Assembly (NCBI RefSeq): GCF_023898315.1
Contig: NC_064616.1
Coordinates: 531,297,102-531,361,101, forward strand
Direction: 5' to 3'
Length of the DNA: 64,000 nt
Source: Schistocerca nitens
Taxonomy: Eukaryota > Arthropoda > Insecta > Orthoptera > Acrididae
Positions 11,741 through 23,017 of this stretch are shown here, in pieces (position 1 is the stretch's first letter; every line of letters begins with the position of its first letter). The translations under genes were made by a program, and so were the position numbers. The notes under the pieces were generated by a model. It was not told where the DNA came from, searched no databases, and saw only the letters and a program-made list of their open reading frames with translations.

Positions 11741-13743
11741 TTTTATTTTTATTTGTATGTTGTGCTCGACTATCGGCGAGGCACGAAAACGCCTGTGAAT
11801 GACTTTCTTAGTTTTGAGTACACTTACGAAAGAAATATAAAAACAACAATGAGAGTTACTGATTTATGATGCTCAGTTTGCAGTCAGTTCTGAGTATTAT
11901 TAGTAACTACGCTCCAGTCCCTAAACCTAGTTACAGAAAGCGAATCAGACGCATTACGTATTCCAGGCCGTAGCAGCCGCGACTTGGAGACACCAGCTAT
12001 GGTCACTTCCCAGACCGCTGTAGGATCACATCGGTTCGTCTTCTTCCTGCTGGTACTGTAACTGAGATTTGGCAACAAGGCAACGTATGTTTGGCAACTC
12101 TGTGATCGACGAGTTACTTCCTGGTGTGCACGGAATTAAGCCTCAAAGTTCACTTGATTTTACCTGTCATTTCCATTGAATAATCTGAGTTATTATCGCT
12201 TGAAGGGTAACAAGAGATTGAAAATTTACGGTTTTCAGCCCAGGAAAGTCGTTGCAGGTGGAAACCACAACTAATCTCGACCTTCAAATAGCGGTTTACG
12301 AGTTCTAGTTACTATTGCCTTCGTAATAGGAAGCTAAGACCCACACCCCCTCGCCAGCTCTGTGGTAACGTGCTGACCTGTGAAAAAGCGTCTGTTGCGG
12401 TTCGCAGTTCCAGTCTCACTGACTGTAACGTTTTTATCCCTTCTGTGAAAGAGCTACAAGCAGTCAGATCAAACATCAATAAGGAAATCGCAAGAAAATG
12501 CTTTCAGCTCATAGTGCAATGTTGAAAAACTTACAATGCTGCACAACAGGTAAGGCCTCTTTCCGCTGCTGCCAAGCGAATTTTGGGTTTCTAGGAATAC
12601 GTAACTATATTTATGAAATGCCACAGTTGCATACCTCTTGAGTATGACACAGCATACCAATTAAACACAGACCCAATCAAAATCTAAGTGAGTAGTATTT
12701 TACTAATTCGTGTCGATAGAGGCATGCTTGTGTACAGATACTTTCGTCGTAAGGTTATCATGGTTAGTTTTATTTCATTTCTTATAATACAGTGCACAAT
12801 TTTCGTAAGGTTTCCTTTAGTGTTGTTAAAACAATAGTAAACATGAGAGAGAAATTAAACATCAACGATATATGAGAATTCTCTGATGTTACCTATGACA
12901 GTCTGACAATGCACATGCAGTTTATTGATTACATGCATGTAGAAAACTTGTTCTGAGTTAAAGCTGTCAAACAAAGTTTGAAGAAGAATAAAATATCACT
13001 ACCACACGACGGCTAATGTAGAAAATACTTTTCTGACATATTATGGCACGATGCGCTCTCCCTGCACATCTTCGAGATGCATCTGCTGCCTGCTGTCTAT
13101 TAAACCTGAATAGAACAAAATGTCACAGTAGTTAGCCCTTTTTCCACATGCGACTACTTTGGGTTGAGAAGTGAAGGGAATTATGTTCAAAGTTCCATTA
13201 GATTGATACCTTCAGCAGAGAGCAGAATCGCGTTTTAAAAAATGTAGCACTGAATGTATTCGAACTCGCGACATCTTATCTATGCTACAAGCTGACACGT
13301 AGCTACAGCAGCTCCAGAGCTCGGCAACTATTCCTCCAGAACTTTTGGATTCCACAGCACTGTGAGATTATGCATATGGCCAGGTCTTGACTTCTGAGAG
13401 ACAAACAGTTACAGCTTTTCTTTTGGACTGAACGACGTTTTCTAGTAACAGATAGCGCAATAGAATAGCTCAAGTGGAAAGGAACACTTCCTATTTAAAC
13501 TTCTGCATCCTACACTGTTGGCAGTTGTGTGTAGGTGGCAGTTACGTGATTTTATTTCTGTGATTACAAAATAGTCGAATGTATGCACTGGGTAGCCGAG
13601 GCAGCTAGTTCATGGTGATTCGGTCAACCAAGTAAATGAATTTACTGAACATGCTGCAAATTACTACAGGGAGCCTGTGTGTCAGAATTCTCATCCAGTG
13701 TGGCGCAACTGCGTTACGATAGAAAAATGACTCGCAGAGAAGA

Positions 13744-13815
13744 GGATTTCGTGGTCTGTTGGACGGATGGTAGGTTGTTATACCTATGGTCTGGGTTCGA
13801 TTCCCACTTCCGTCA
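13744..13815 (+). repeat. tRNA-like sequence (right arm)
   Basis: This is the mirror copy of the tRNA-like element at 4822-4893, with the same B box and the same short stems. It is annotated separately because it sits in the plus orientation. Confidence 0.45.
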
Positions 13816-14642
13816 ATGATTTTGGATAGGGAGAGACAGATTCCATTCTCTCCTGGCTACACCAAGTGAAGGAGATATAATGGCTGCGTGGTCTGAAAAT
13901 TCACATTAAAGATGATATTCCTTCTTTACCAAGTAGACGGTAGGTTGAACCACAATAAAGTCTGGAGTGGCGACATGTAGAAACTCTATCACCAGTAACC
14001 TTTCTTATACTAGTTATTTATTTCAAGTGACGACACAAACGCTATGTATGGTCACAGGACACTTATTCCATCTTTTATTTGAGCTTCTGTATGTCGAAAA
14101 AATTGGTTCTAAACTGGGAATGCAACTCAGACGCCCTTAACGCGGAATTTGATCCCTTCGTGGCAATACAGCTCGGCTACAATTTGTTGTTTGTTCAGAA
14201 CTGCAGATTCCTCAACACCTTCACATATTACGCGTGAATGGGATCGAATCCTGGCCCGGCACTAAAGATTTAATTATGTATTATCAAGCTCTATCATGAG
14301 AACACCTATCTGCTGGTGGATAATAATTTTGATTTTTAATGTATTTTCATTCGTTGTCAACACTAACGATATCTGACGTTTTTAACTCCCAGTGAGACAC
14401 AGAACTATTTGCGAGATGACTGTAAGTTCAAGATGCTATTCTGAGCAGCTGGTGGATAAAAATTCGGTAGCTGACGTCTCTTTGTGTGTAGTCAACAACG
14501 ATATGTGTGGGGCTCTATTCCCAGTGAGCGCTGAACTCTTTGTCATATTATTTCAGTTCGTCGTGCCATTTAATGTTCATACATATTCTCAACTAGCTGC
14601 TCGTGAATAACTTTAATTTTTAATGTCATTTTGTGTTAAATA

Positions 14643-14836
14643 GTTCAAATGGCTCTGAGCACTATGGGACTTAACTTCTAAGGTCATCAGTCCCCTAGAA
14701 CTTAGAACTACTTAAACCTAACTAACCTAAGGACATCACTCACATCCATGCCCGAGGCAGGATTCGAACCTGCGACCGTAGCGGTCACGCGGTTCCAGAC
14801 TGAAGCGCCTAGAACCGCACGGCCACACCGGCCGGC
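14643..14836 (-). mobile_element. SINE family 1, mirror copy in right arm
   Basis: This is the reverse-complement partner of 3801-3994. The flanking bases are also mirrored, so it was copied with the arm and did not insert independently. Confidence 0.93.
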
Positions 14837-17253
14837 CACCGCCATCTGGTATCAATGCATCACCCTATCATCCATTATATATAATCATTTTCATAGTACA
14901 CTTGATATTATAGATGAGTAGGACACAAGACAGGACATAGATAATGTCCGTTTGACGTCAACAGTGTGTAACATTTTACTTTTTTTTAATAGGACAATGT
15001 TCCTCTCCAATAATTTTTAGATTACTTACAATAAGCTTACGCTGCAAGAGAATTCGCTTGTATTTTTCAATATGTGGTGTGTTGTCGGTTTGAAGGCCTT
15101 CCATAACATCGGCAACGTAGTGCAACTCCACCGAGGGCTGTCTGGAGTAGGGTGGAGATAGCAATGTGAAAGTTGCGAGCTGTCGAAGACGATCTTCATA
15201 TTCCTAATGCGATTAGGACATCGTATACTCTTGACGACGTTTAGCACCTGTGCAGTCAGTCACCCAATTTCAGAATTCATTTTGAGTAATCCTGCTAAAT
15301 TCCCAAAATATTGTCTTTTTATATTGATGAGTAATATGGATAGTCGTCACGTTCATGTGCCGTCTACAACGCAAATTTAATGTTACTATCCTAGGAACTA
15401 ACCTGCAATACGTTTTGTATTTCATAATCGGAACTATCTGCATTAACCGTCGTCAGAGCACTGTCAGGGAACAGAATGCAGTAGTGCCTTGCTACCTACT
15501 TGAGGACCTGCTTGAGTCGTGTTCTAAGGAAAGGGTAGTTGCTGGTTCACATTATATTATACTAGCGAGAAGTACCGACTTTTCCTTTTCTCTGCAAACA
15601 TCCAGAACTAAATTCAGTAACTAATTGCTAAGAATATATTTGCATTGTGCCAACTCAAAGATCAATAGATATGGATATAGATATAGATACAGATTTTTAT
15701 ATTTAAAGCCATTCTCGTTCTGCGTTGGAATAAACATCATTCATTATTTGCTTGTTCTTGTTACGATTGTTATTGTCATTCTCTCACTCGCAAGAGTTTT
15801 CGCATTCCTATTTGGTATCGATGCACATGAAGAGTGGCTATGAAAGAAGGGAGTACTGAATGTTACGTCATGCAGAATACACTCATTTACTTCGGCTCCT
15901 CGTGATCTACGCTACAGGAGAAGTGAGATACGTAAAGTTGACAGTGTGAGGACAGACCTGGTAGCACAACTGTGCAACTACACAGTGTTACCAGATAAAA
16001 TGGTGCTGCGGAATCGAAAGTGTAGTACGGACTTTGCCACAGCAGCAGACAGCTGGTAATTTAGGACCATGACCGTGGATTACACTTTGGTCAGTGCTGG
16101 TTAGAGTGCTGCAACTGTAAATGGAAGGCTTTGTTTGATAGTCTTATGCTGATGCTGTCTGAATAAATTATGCCATTGGATACAAAGCGGTTTAGTTTTG
16201 AGACCTAACCCACGAGGGGGGAAGGCACAGTGGTCTGCTTCAGGAATTCCAAGCAATAAAACACAAAAAACAACCCAGGAAGGGAGACATGCATTTGGAA
16301 TCTGTTCATCGTTAAGGGGTCAAACAAGAGGGTAACATTACTGAAACAATGATCGGGCTACTTAGTATATAATAGAGCATACAGATTTCAAGGAGGAAAC
16401 GTATGAAGACGCAGACTTCCTCGTTATCAATATGTGCGGCATATCTTTCGTGTTAACGAAAGTAAATTCCCGCTTTACCTCTTCTTACGTGTCAAATGAA
16501 ATGAATGCCATGAGGAATAGAATATTTGTTGACTGCGTCTCTTCTTGCTTCCATCCTTACCAACATATTTCTTCATTCTCGTGGTAATCATGACATTCTA
16601 TGTGTATGCTGCAAAAGATTGCAAGTGGACAAATTCGACATCGAGGTGCAAAGCGTTATATTCAATTCGAATAAGCTTCCGGTGTATTTTTACTTCGTTT
16701 GTATTTTTAGATGATTATGAACGTTACGGAAAATTATCTCACATGCTTTATGTTGAATGAGAAACATTGAATGATCCGTTTTGCTTTCCCTACGTTGAAA
16801 TGATATAATGTCGGCGTCAACAGCCTTCTTCCACGCCGGAAGCTGAAACTTGTATGATTCTGGATTAATGATAATTGAATGTCTCATATGTATAAATAGC
16901 CCACAAGGCGACGTCAGAAACCATCAGGGGAGAACGCCGCATAAAAACCAAACGTGCGCGCGCGTCTCCACTCTGAAGAACCGTATCGGAGAATCACGGC
17001 AAGCATTTCGCTGAAGAGCTGCCTCGTCAGAGAGCCTAGAAATGGCAGCGTCGTAGCAAGTATTTGTCAACACTCTGATAGTGCATTTACTTCCGGGTGT
17101 AGGTCGGCGTTACCTCGCTAAATTCACTTGACATTCGTTTTCCACATCGAAGACTCGTACGATATAATCCACTGCAAGATGACACAATTAGAAAGTTTAT
17201 TTAATTTCTGGACTCCAAGAACGGCGTTCTTCACATAAGTAACACCTGTTTGT

Positions 17254-17454
17254 GTGTGCATTCGGGAGGACGACGGTGCAATCCCGCGCCCGGCCATCCT
17301 GATTTAGGTTTTCAATGATTTCCCTAAATCGCTTCAGGCAAATGCCGGGATGGTTCCTTAGGAAGGGCACGGCCGATTTCCTTCCCCATCCTTCCCTAAT
17401 CCGAGCTTGTGCTCCGTCTCTAATGACATCGTTGTCGACGGGACGTTAAAACAG
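17254..17454 (+). mobile_element. SINE family 2, mirror copy in right arm
   Basis: This is the reverse-complement partner of 1183-1383, with the same truncation. The shared truncation shows that the SINE predates the inverted duplication. Confidence 0.85.
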
Positions 17455-18636
17455 TAATCTCCACCTCCTCTGTTCGTGTGTTTAAGGTTGCGTTTTGAGG
17501 CTCAGGCAACATCGCAGTGACTATATTCCGCCTCTGGCCGCCAGTGTGTCGTTAGCTCAGAGGTTTCCTTGTGCGTTGCAGTGCTTCTACTATAAGACAT
17601 AGCAGTTCGAATCACGGTAGAAGCCGCTGACTACAACCTTTTATTTTCCATTTTAATTAATGGAGTTGCAAACTGCTAGTAAAAATTTCTTATGCGAAAT
17701 CTGAAGAATGCCTTTAAACATCAATCTTCGTCCGATTTCGACTTAGTAAATTCAGTTAATATCATGGATTTCTGCTTTGCAAATTCCAAGGTGCTTCACT
17801 GTAAAATAGACCCTGAAAAGATTCAAACCGACTGTCAACGATATAAATTTGAGCTTTGTTCGTCATATAGGTCTAACACGTCAGAAGGTTGTTTATGAAG
17901 TGCACATGTTCATTAATATAGTTCCCTTCTTCTAAATTTTTGCAATAGCATTTAACTGTAGACGTTTTCTAACACCGGCGTTAGCAATTCCTTTCCGTTC
18001 TCTGAAACCTTCAAAACGACAAATTTTTCTGGTTTAAATCTGATGACCTTAACTATCACTTCCGATCAACAATAAATACTTCATGAACCCATACATGGAA
18101 CTCCAAATGTGCAGTGTTCCTGCACTGCTACAGAGCATGCATTGCAAGGTATTCACACAGTTTATCGCATAGACTTACCATATGGAATGAAACAAGAACT
18201 GTAATACACTTTACACCACAGACGCTCACTCTGGCTTGACGAAAACATCCAAACATTGACCAAAAGTTGCACAAATAATTGAGTTTGAAAGGAAAAGAAA
18301 CGAGGTATGAAGCATTTATAAATTCATAGAATGTAGTGAGGTGGTTTAATTTCGTCCCAGTCTATAAAATTAATTTCGGGCCATACTCAGCTCTTGCCGA
18401 CTAATGTAATATAATACCCGCCTACTAATCAGGGCGTCTGTCTCCGTTGCTTTTGAGCGTGAATGGAAATTGTAGAAATTTTCTGTGGAGCAACATTTAA
18501 TAATAAAGCGTTTTAAATCATCAAAAGCGATGAGCGGTAGCAGGCGCTTTCGATAAAGAACGGGGCAGTGCAGCGCCGCTGCTGTCGCCACGGCCGCTGC
18601 CAGTAGCCAGCAAATGGATCCCGGAGCTTTGCCGCA

Positions 18637-19040
18637 TACGGCGTCCAGAGGAGGACAGTCTGCAGGAAATCTGCCGCAAAATCGTTACTGGATAAAATTT
18701 TGATATCGGTGTGTCACAAAGCGAAATAGATTGAATCTGCACTACCGTTACATTCACGTCTTCAGCATTCAGACAGAAGAGGCTATAAAAATATTTTATG
18801 CCAGCTGCTCTCGATCCACTGACATTATGAACAGAAACAACGCACGCTACCGCTAGACCACAGGCGTAATCAGCCTAGAGTTTTTCTATCATGGGACAAG
18901 TTTTCCTCCAGGAAGTGCCGCAGTCTACAGTGTTGCCAGATTGTGCAGATAACCGGACTTAGAGAATTAGCGAGTTGGCCAGTTTTTTTGTCCCATGTCG
19001 CGATCGGCGCGGACTTAGCCTCTGAAGCGGCCGGCCGCCG
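18637..19040. other. Stretch between palindrome and pol remnant; no gene seen
   Basis: No recognisable protein is encoded. It may still be palindrome-arm sequence, because the partner would lie before the window. Around 18800-18865 there are tRNA-like bases ('ctctcgatccactgac'). Around 18905 there is a short match to the palindrome spacer near 8740. Confidence 0.6.
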
Positions 19041-19044
19041 GTCA

Positions 19045-19411
19045 AGTTTTATGTCAAAGAGTGTACTTCATGCCACTGCGTCGTGTGGGTAGTGGGCCAA
19101 AATTGTCCTCAGCCAGTAACTCGCCCACTTTAGTAGGTATAATGCTTTGCATTTCCCCCCTGTTACGCGGTCGTGCAGTATTTGACCTGTTGGCAACGGT
19201 CGCATGCCGCCAGCTGCTCGCGGACCCGTCTGGTCAGGTTACTTACTTTTCTGCCCCGTTATGTCCATAACTTAAATGGACGTAGTCTATTAACTGTTCC
19301 ACATACCTACTGGGAAAACACAGTCTCCATTTGTCCGTCTCTTCATCTTTCTGCCGGAATAACACTCCATTGTGCATCTTAAAATATTTGCGTACTTTCT
19401 CGTATCCCTTG
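19045..19411 (-). pseudogene. Gypsy-type integrase, N-terminal part, broken
   Basis: Reading leftward on the minus strand, the zinc-binding HHCC region is visible. 'HLSYGHNGAEK' (about 19280-19246) supplies the histidines. After a frameshift, 'ACDRCQQVKY' supplies the two cysteines. The start of the catalytic core follows in another frame as 'EDNFGPLP', where the D would be the first acidic residue of the DDE triad. Stops and frameshifts separate these pieces, and the core is cut off near 19045. In an intact element this enzyme inserts the cDNA into host DNA; this copy cannot. It is the 3' end of the pol remnant that continues through 22109. Confidence 0.85.
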
Positions 19412-19424
19412 CTGTCGAAAGTCA

Positions 19425-19621
19425 AAATGGTTCAAATGTCTCTGAGCACTATGGGACTCAACTGCTGTGGTTATCAGTCCCCTAGAACTTAGAACTACTT
19501 AAACCTAACTAACCTAAGGACATCACACACATCCACGCCCGAGGCAGGTTTCGAACCTGCGACCGTAACAGTCCCACGGTTCCGGACTGCGCGCCTAGAA
19601 CCGCGAGACCACCGCAGCCGG
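19425..19621 (-). mobile_element. SINE family 1 inside the pol remnant (RNase H/integrase junction)
   Basis: The copy is reverse oriented ('aatggttcaaatg' at its left, 'gaacctgcgaccgt' B box, 'cgcagccgg' at its right). It is flanked by the 13 bp TSD 'ctgtcgaaagtca' at 19412-19424 and 19622-19634. Confidence 0.95.
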
Positions 19622-19634
19622 CTGTCGAAAGTCA

Positions 19635-20104
19635 CATTAATGTGTTTCAGTTCAGGATCGTCGTTTTGTGCTCGCCGCATATCTTTGCAGACCACAAGAA
19701 CTTCTTTCTCCCCGCTACCCCCTTCATATACAGTAGCTTAAATTCGTTCGACTTCTCCCTTCCATCGTCTTCCGCCCTCACTGGTAATCTGGACAGAGCA
19801 TCGGCAACACAATTTTCTGTACACTTGATGTAGCGGATTTCGTATTCGAATTGCTGCATGAACATTGCCCAACGCATTAAGCGGTCGTTCATTATTCTGC
19901 AGTCCTGCAGATAACTCAGAGCCTTGTGGTCCGACAACACTGTCACTTTTCTGCCCTCTAAATACATGCGGAATTCCTTAAATCCATGCACGATCGTGAG
20001 CATCTCCTTCTCCGATATGCTGTATCCCCGCTCGTGCTTATTTAGCATGCGGCTGGAGAATGCCACACTACGATGTTCTATTTTTCCATTGACTAGCTTT
20101 TCCT
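19635..20104 (-). pseudogene. Gypsy-type RNase H domain of the pol remnant
   Basis: An open frame of 139 codons (19647-20066) reads as the RNase H region that follows reverse transcriptase in Gypsy-type pol. Motifs include 'MAFSSRMLNKHERGYSISEKE', in which the 'YSISEKE' block carries the catalytic glutamate; 'TVLSDHKALSYL', with a catalytic aspartate; and the family hallmark 'CVADALSRLP' at the end of the domain. The domain would degrade the RNA strand of the RNA-DNA hybrid. It is one of the better preserved parts of this element. The frame continues past the hallmark into the linker toward integrase, where a SINE interrupts it. Confidence 0.9.
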
Positions 20105-20371
20105 AATATAGCTCACAACCTATTCCATAGCCCGAACTGTCCGACACTAAATAGAAAGGGAGATTCATATCTGGGTAGTACAACATCTTACTATTGCACA
20201 ATTTATCCTTTCTACCCTGGTATTCCGTTTCACATTCCTCGGTCCACCTTCAAGCTGCATTTTCTTCAACAATTTTCCTAAATTCGGAATATTAATCCCC
20301 CCTCCGAAGAATTTTCTGTATAAACCGCACAAGCCCAAGAAGTATGACTTCAGTTGTTTCCTACTTTTGGG

Positions 20372-20574
20372 CCGGCCGGGGTGGCCGTTCGGTTCTAGGC
20401 GCTACAGTCTGGAACCGCGAGACCGCTACGGTTGCAGGTTCGAATCCTGCCTCGGGCATGAATTTGTGTGATGTCCTTAGGTTAGTTAGGTTTAAGTAGT
20501 TCTAAGTTCTAGGCGGCTGATGACCTCAGAAGTTAAGTCCCATAGTGCTCAGAGCCATTTGAACCATTTTTGAA
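20372..20574 (+). mobile_element. SINE family 1 inside the pol remnant (RT/RNase H connection)
   Basis: This is a full copy in plus orientation, opposite to pol. It is flanked by the 12 bp TSD 'cctacttttggg' at 20360-20371 and 20575-20586. It ends in 'gaaccatttttgaa'. Confidence 0.95.
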
Positions 20575-20586
20575 CCTACTTTTGGG

Positions 20587-21535
20587 TCTATTACATTCGG
20601 CAATGAACTTTAATTTTTCGGAACTAGGTAAAATTCCTTCCGAAGTAAGGATATGCCCCAGGAATTGAATTTATGCTCGAACAAACTTACATTCTGCTAG
20701 CTTTAAAGTCAATCCACCTTGTCTCAGAGCCATGAGTACCTCCTACAAAACTCGACAATGCTCATTCCACGTTTCTGTAGCGATCAATATATTATCTACG
20801 TATATCACAAGTTTAGTCATTAGAATCTCCCCCGGGACATGACTCAACGCTCTTACCAAAACTGCCACAGAAATTGTAAGTCCGAATGGTACTACCCTAA
20901 ACCGGTAGCTTCGTCCTTCAAAACGGAAAGAAGTGTACCATCTGCTTTCCTCTGCCAACGGGATCTGCCAAAATCTCGAAGTCAGATCAACAATGGACAT
21001 TAAATTGATATTATCAAAATTCTGCAGCAGTTCCTCCATATTGCCAGGCTGGTCTAATTCCCTTACAATTACTTTATTTATTTTTCTCGCAACTAATACA
21101 ATTCTGACAGTTATCACGTTTTTTAACAACAATGATAGGATTATAGTAATTGTTCCTATATTGTTCGACTATACCCCAATCCAACATTTGTTTTAATCGA
21201 ACTCTAACGGCACCCGGATCAGCTATAGGTATTACATACGGTTTGCACTCTTTTGGTTCGTGACGTTTCACTTTTATAGAGTACTCGAAATCGGTAACTT
21301 TACCAGGTCGATCTGAGAATACGTCCTCGTAGTGGTACAACCCACACAACTCTCTCTTTTCTCCTTCTGATATATCCTTGACTGCATCAGTCACTTCCTT
21401 AATTCTGTTATGCATATCGTTTTCCTCACTCCAACCCTCAGAAACTATGGGATGAGCAATCTGATTTTCACCTGTTAAACGTCTTTTAAATTTTACTTGC
21501 CCTTTTTCATTCTGAAATTCAAATTCTAGGCATTT
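20587..21535 (-). pseudogene. Gypsy-type reverse transcriptase of the pol remnant
   Basis: Two overlapping open frames (21074-21535 and 20743-21132) cover the RT domain in order. They read 'LKQMLDWGIVEQ', then 'NPIIVVKKRDN', then after a frameshift 'LMSIVDLTSRFWQIPLAEES' and 'VVPFGLTISVAVLVRAL', then 'LVIYVDNILIA'. The catalytic motif is normally YxDD. Here it reads YVDN, so one essential aspartate is lost. Together with the frameshift this marks a dead enzyme. A SINE interrupts the protein upstream (21536-21737) and another downstream. The stretch 20130-20371 on the other side of the downstream SINE encodes further pieces of the RT thumb/connection in broken frames. Confidence 0.9.
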
Positions 21536-21737
21536 CAAATGGTTCAAATGGCTCTGAGCACTATGGGACTCAACTGCTGAGGTCATTAGTCCCCTAGAAC
21601 TTAGAACTAGTTAAACCTAACTAACGTAAGGACATCACAAACATCCATGCCCGAGGCAGGATTCGAACCTGCGACCGCAGCGGTCTTGCGGTTCCAGACT
21701 GCAGCGCCTTTAACCGCACGGCCACTTCGGCCGGCTG
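21536..21737 (-). mobile_element. SINE family 1 between protease and RT
   Basis: The copy is reverse oriented and flanked by the 9 bp TSD 'taggcattt' at 21527-21535 and 21738-21746. The pol reading resumes across the insertion site. Confidence 0.95.
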
Positions 21738-22109
21738 TAGGCATTTCCCTACACATTTAAGCGAAGTATTGTATTTGCACAGGGAGTCGGTTCCTAAAGT
21801 TACCTCCTTTACTGGACCACTCACTTCAAAACATTCTATCTCGAATTTATTTTCTCCACATTTAAATTCTAAAAGTATTTGTTGTCTTATTGGTTTACTC
21901 TTACCACGAACTGCCGTTTTAATCTGAACGCTAGTGACCGGGAAGATTACTAGTTTCCTATTTTTGATCATGTTCATAAAACTTTCTGACACTGCTGACA
22001 CGTTACTGACTAAATCTAGAAGTGCATCTACCATTTCTTTGCCAACTTTAATTTCAATAATTGGCTGTACCATTTCCTTTCGTTCTAAATATTTCTCCGT
22101 TAGTACCAT
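21738..22109 (-). pseudogene. Gypsy-type aspartic protease of the pol remnant
   Basis: The minus-strand frame begins 'MVLTEKYLERKEMVQPIIEI' and continues with 'ALLDLVSNVSAVSE'. In the family this loop is ALLDTGSxVSAVS, with the catalytic triplet DTG. Here the triplet reads DLV, so the aspartate is kept but the flap-side residues are changed. The region after it ('TLGTDSLCKYN') also fits the retroviral-type protease fold. The protease would process the polyprotein; this copy is probably inactive. No gag lies directly upstream: 22110-22395 shows no recognisable coding sequence. The element therefore appears truncated at both ends, with no LTRs identified. Confidence 0.8.
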
Positions 22110-22395
22110 AACTTAAATTGTTATAAAGACATATCAATTAGCAAAAGACCCACAAACCATAGTTTTTTAGGTTTCTGACTTATTTGTTACGAACATATTA
22201 TTATGTTTTTACACACATTTTTTTTACAATTTGGCAGACAGAGACCTCACGTGGTCGCAGGGCCGACAGGCACCAGTGTGAATGTGACCAGAGGTCGCTG
22301 GCCCTGTGGACCTGCTTGCTTCCACGTGGTCACACGTCCGCAAATAGATCCATCTGTGTCCTGATATTGTCAGGCTATTTAGGTCGGTGCCAAGC
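22110..22395. other. Unassigned stretch between pol remnant and element B LTR
   Basis: I see no recognisable domain and no SINE here. It may be leftover sequence of either flanking element. The exact left end of the element B LTR is uncertain, so part of this could belong to it. Confidence 0.5.
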
Positions 22396-23017
22396 TGGGC
22401 CAGGCTAGTTCCTTCCTTCGAGTCCTCTGGGCCAGGTGCCGACCACAGCAGACGTCCATCAATCAGAGCTCCCGTTAAGGAAATCATCGGAATCTCCGAC
22501 GCCGTGCTATCATTAGTCGTCACCGCAAATGGATTAGCCAGTGACTACCTCAGGTATTGTCAGGATATCTCTACATGGGAGACTGCAATGGACTTTGGTT
22601 CTGGCTGTCGCCGTTACTTCGTGTTGTAACTTGTCTACTGCACAGTGAATGCAAACTCTGACTCTGTAATTTATTGGGGCCATCTGACAAATTATGAACT
22701 TGTTTCAAATCATTGAAAACCACAATCGACCACAAACATTTCTTGTACATGACTCACTCCTAGAAGGAGCTTTACGTTTATGTGTTCTTTAATAAACTCT
22801 TTCTGCATTGTTTACCTGGACCGCGGGACTGCTACGGTCGCCGGTTCGAATCCTGCCTCGGGCATGGGTGTGTGTGATGTCCTTAGGTTAGTTCGGTTTA
22901 AGTAGTTCTAAGTTCTAGGGGACTTATGACCTAAGATGTTAAGTCCCGTAGTCCTCAGAGCCATTTGCACCATTTCTTTTGTTTACCTGAGCTGTTTTCT
23001 CATAGCACCACCACCAG
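22396..23017 (+). mobile_element. Element B (Gypsy-type, plus strand): 5' LTR, left part
   Basis: This stretch aligns with 42344-42753, the other LTR. Shared blocks include 'gccgaccaca', 'gactacctca', 'gggagact', 'tttattggggc', 'aataaac' and 'ctgcattgtttacctg'. The 'aataaa' motif near the end fits a polyadenylation signal. The left copy has about 70 bp near 22445-22515 that the right copy lacks. A SINE sits at 22819-22978. Element A interrupts the LTR next to its end, and the last bases resume at 39689. The LTR start is placed by alignment only. Confidence 0.75.
22819..22978 (+). mobile_element. SINE family 1, 5'-truncated, in element B LTR
   Basis: The copy starts at 'gaccgcgggactgctacggt', so the A-box part of the head is missing; the B box 'ggttcgaatcc' is intact. 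It is flanked by the 11 bp TSD 'ttgtttacctg' at 22808-22818 and 22979-22989. A 5' truncation with a TSD is typical of target-primed reverse transcription. Confidence 0.92.

Larger units (their letters stand above)
10120..18636 (-). repeat. Right arm of giant palindrome (inverted repeat)
   Basis: This is the reverse complement of 1-8519. Arm-specific differences from the left arm include positions paired with 25, 71, about 237 and about 246, several around 2290-2450, single changes near 3732, 5264 and 6288, and one extra dinucleotide in the microsatellite. Because base 18636 pairs with base 1, DNA to the right of 18636 may also be arm sequence whose partner lies before the window. The arm contains no recognisable gene. 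Confidence 0.97.
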
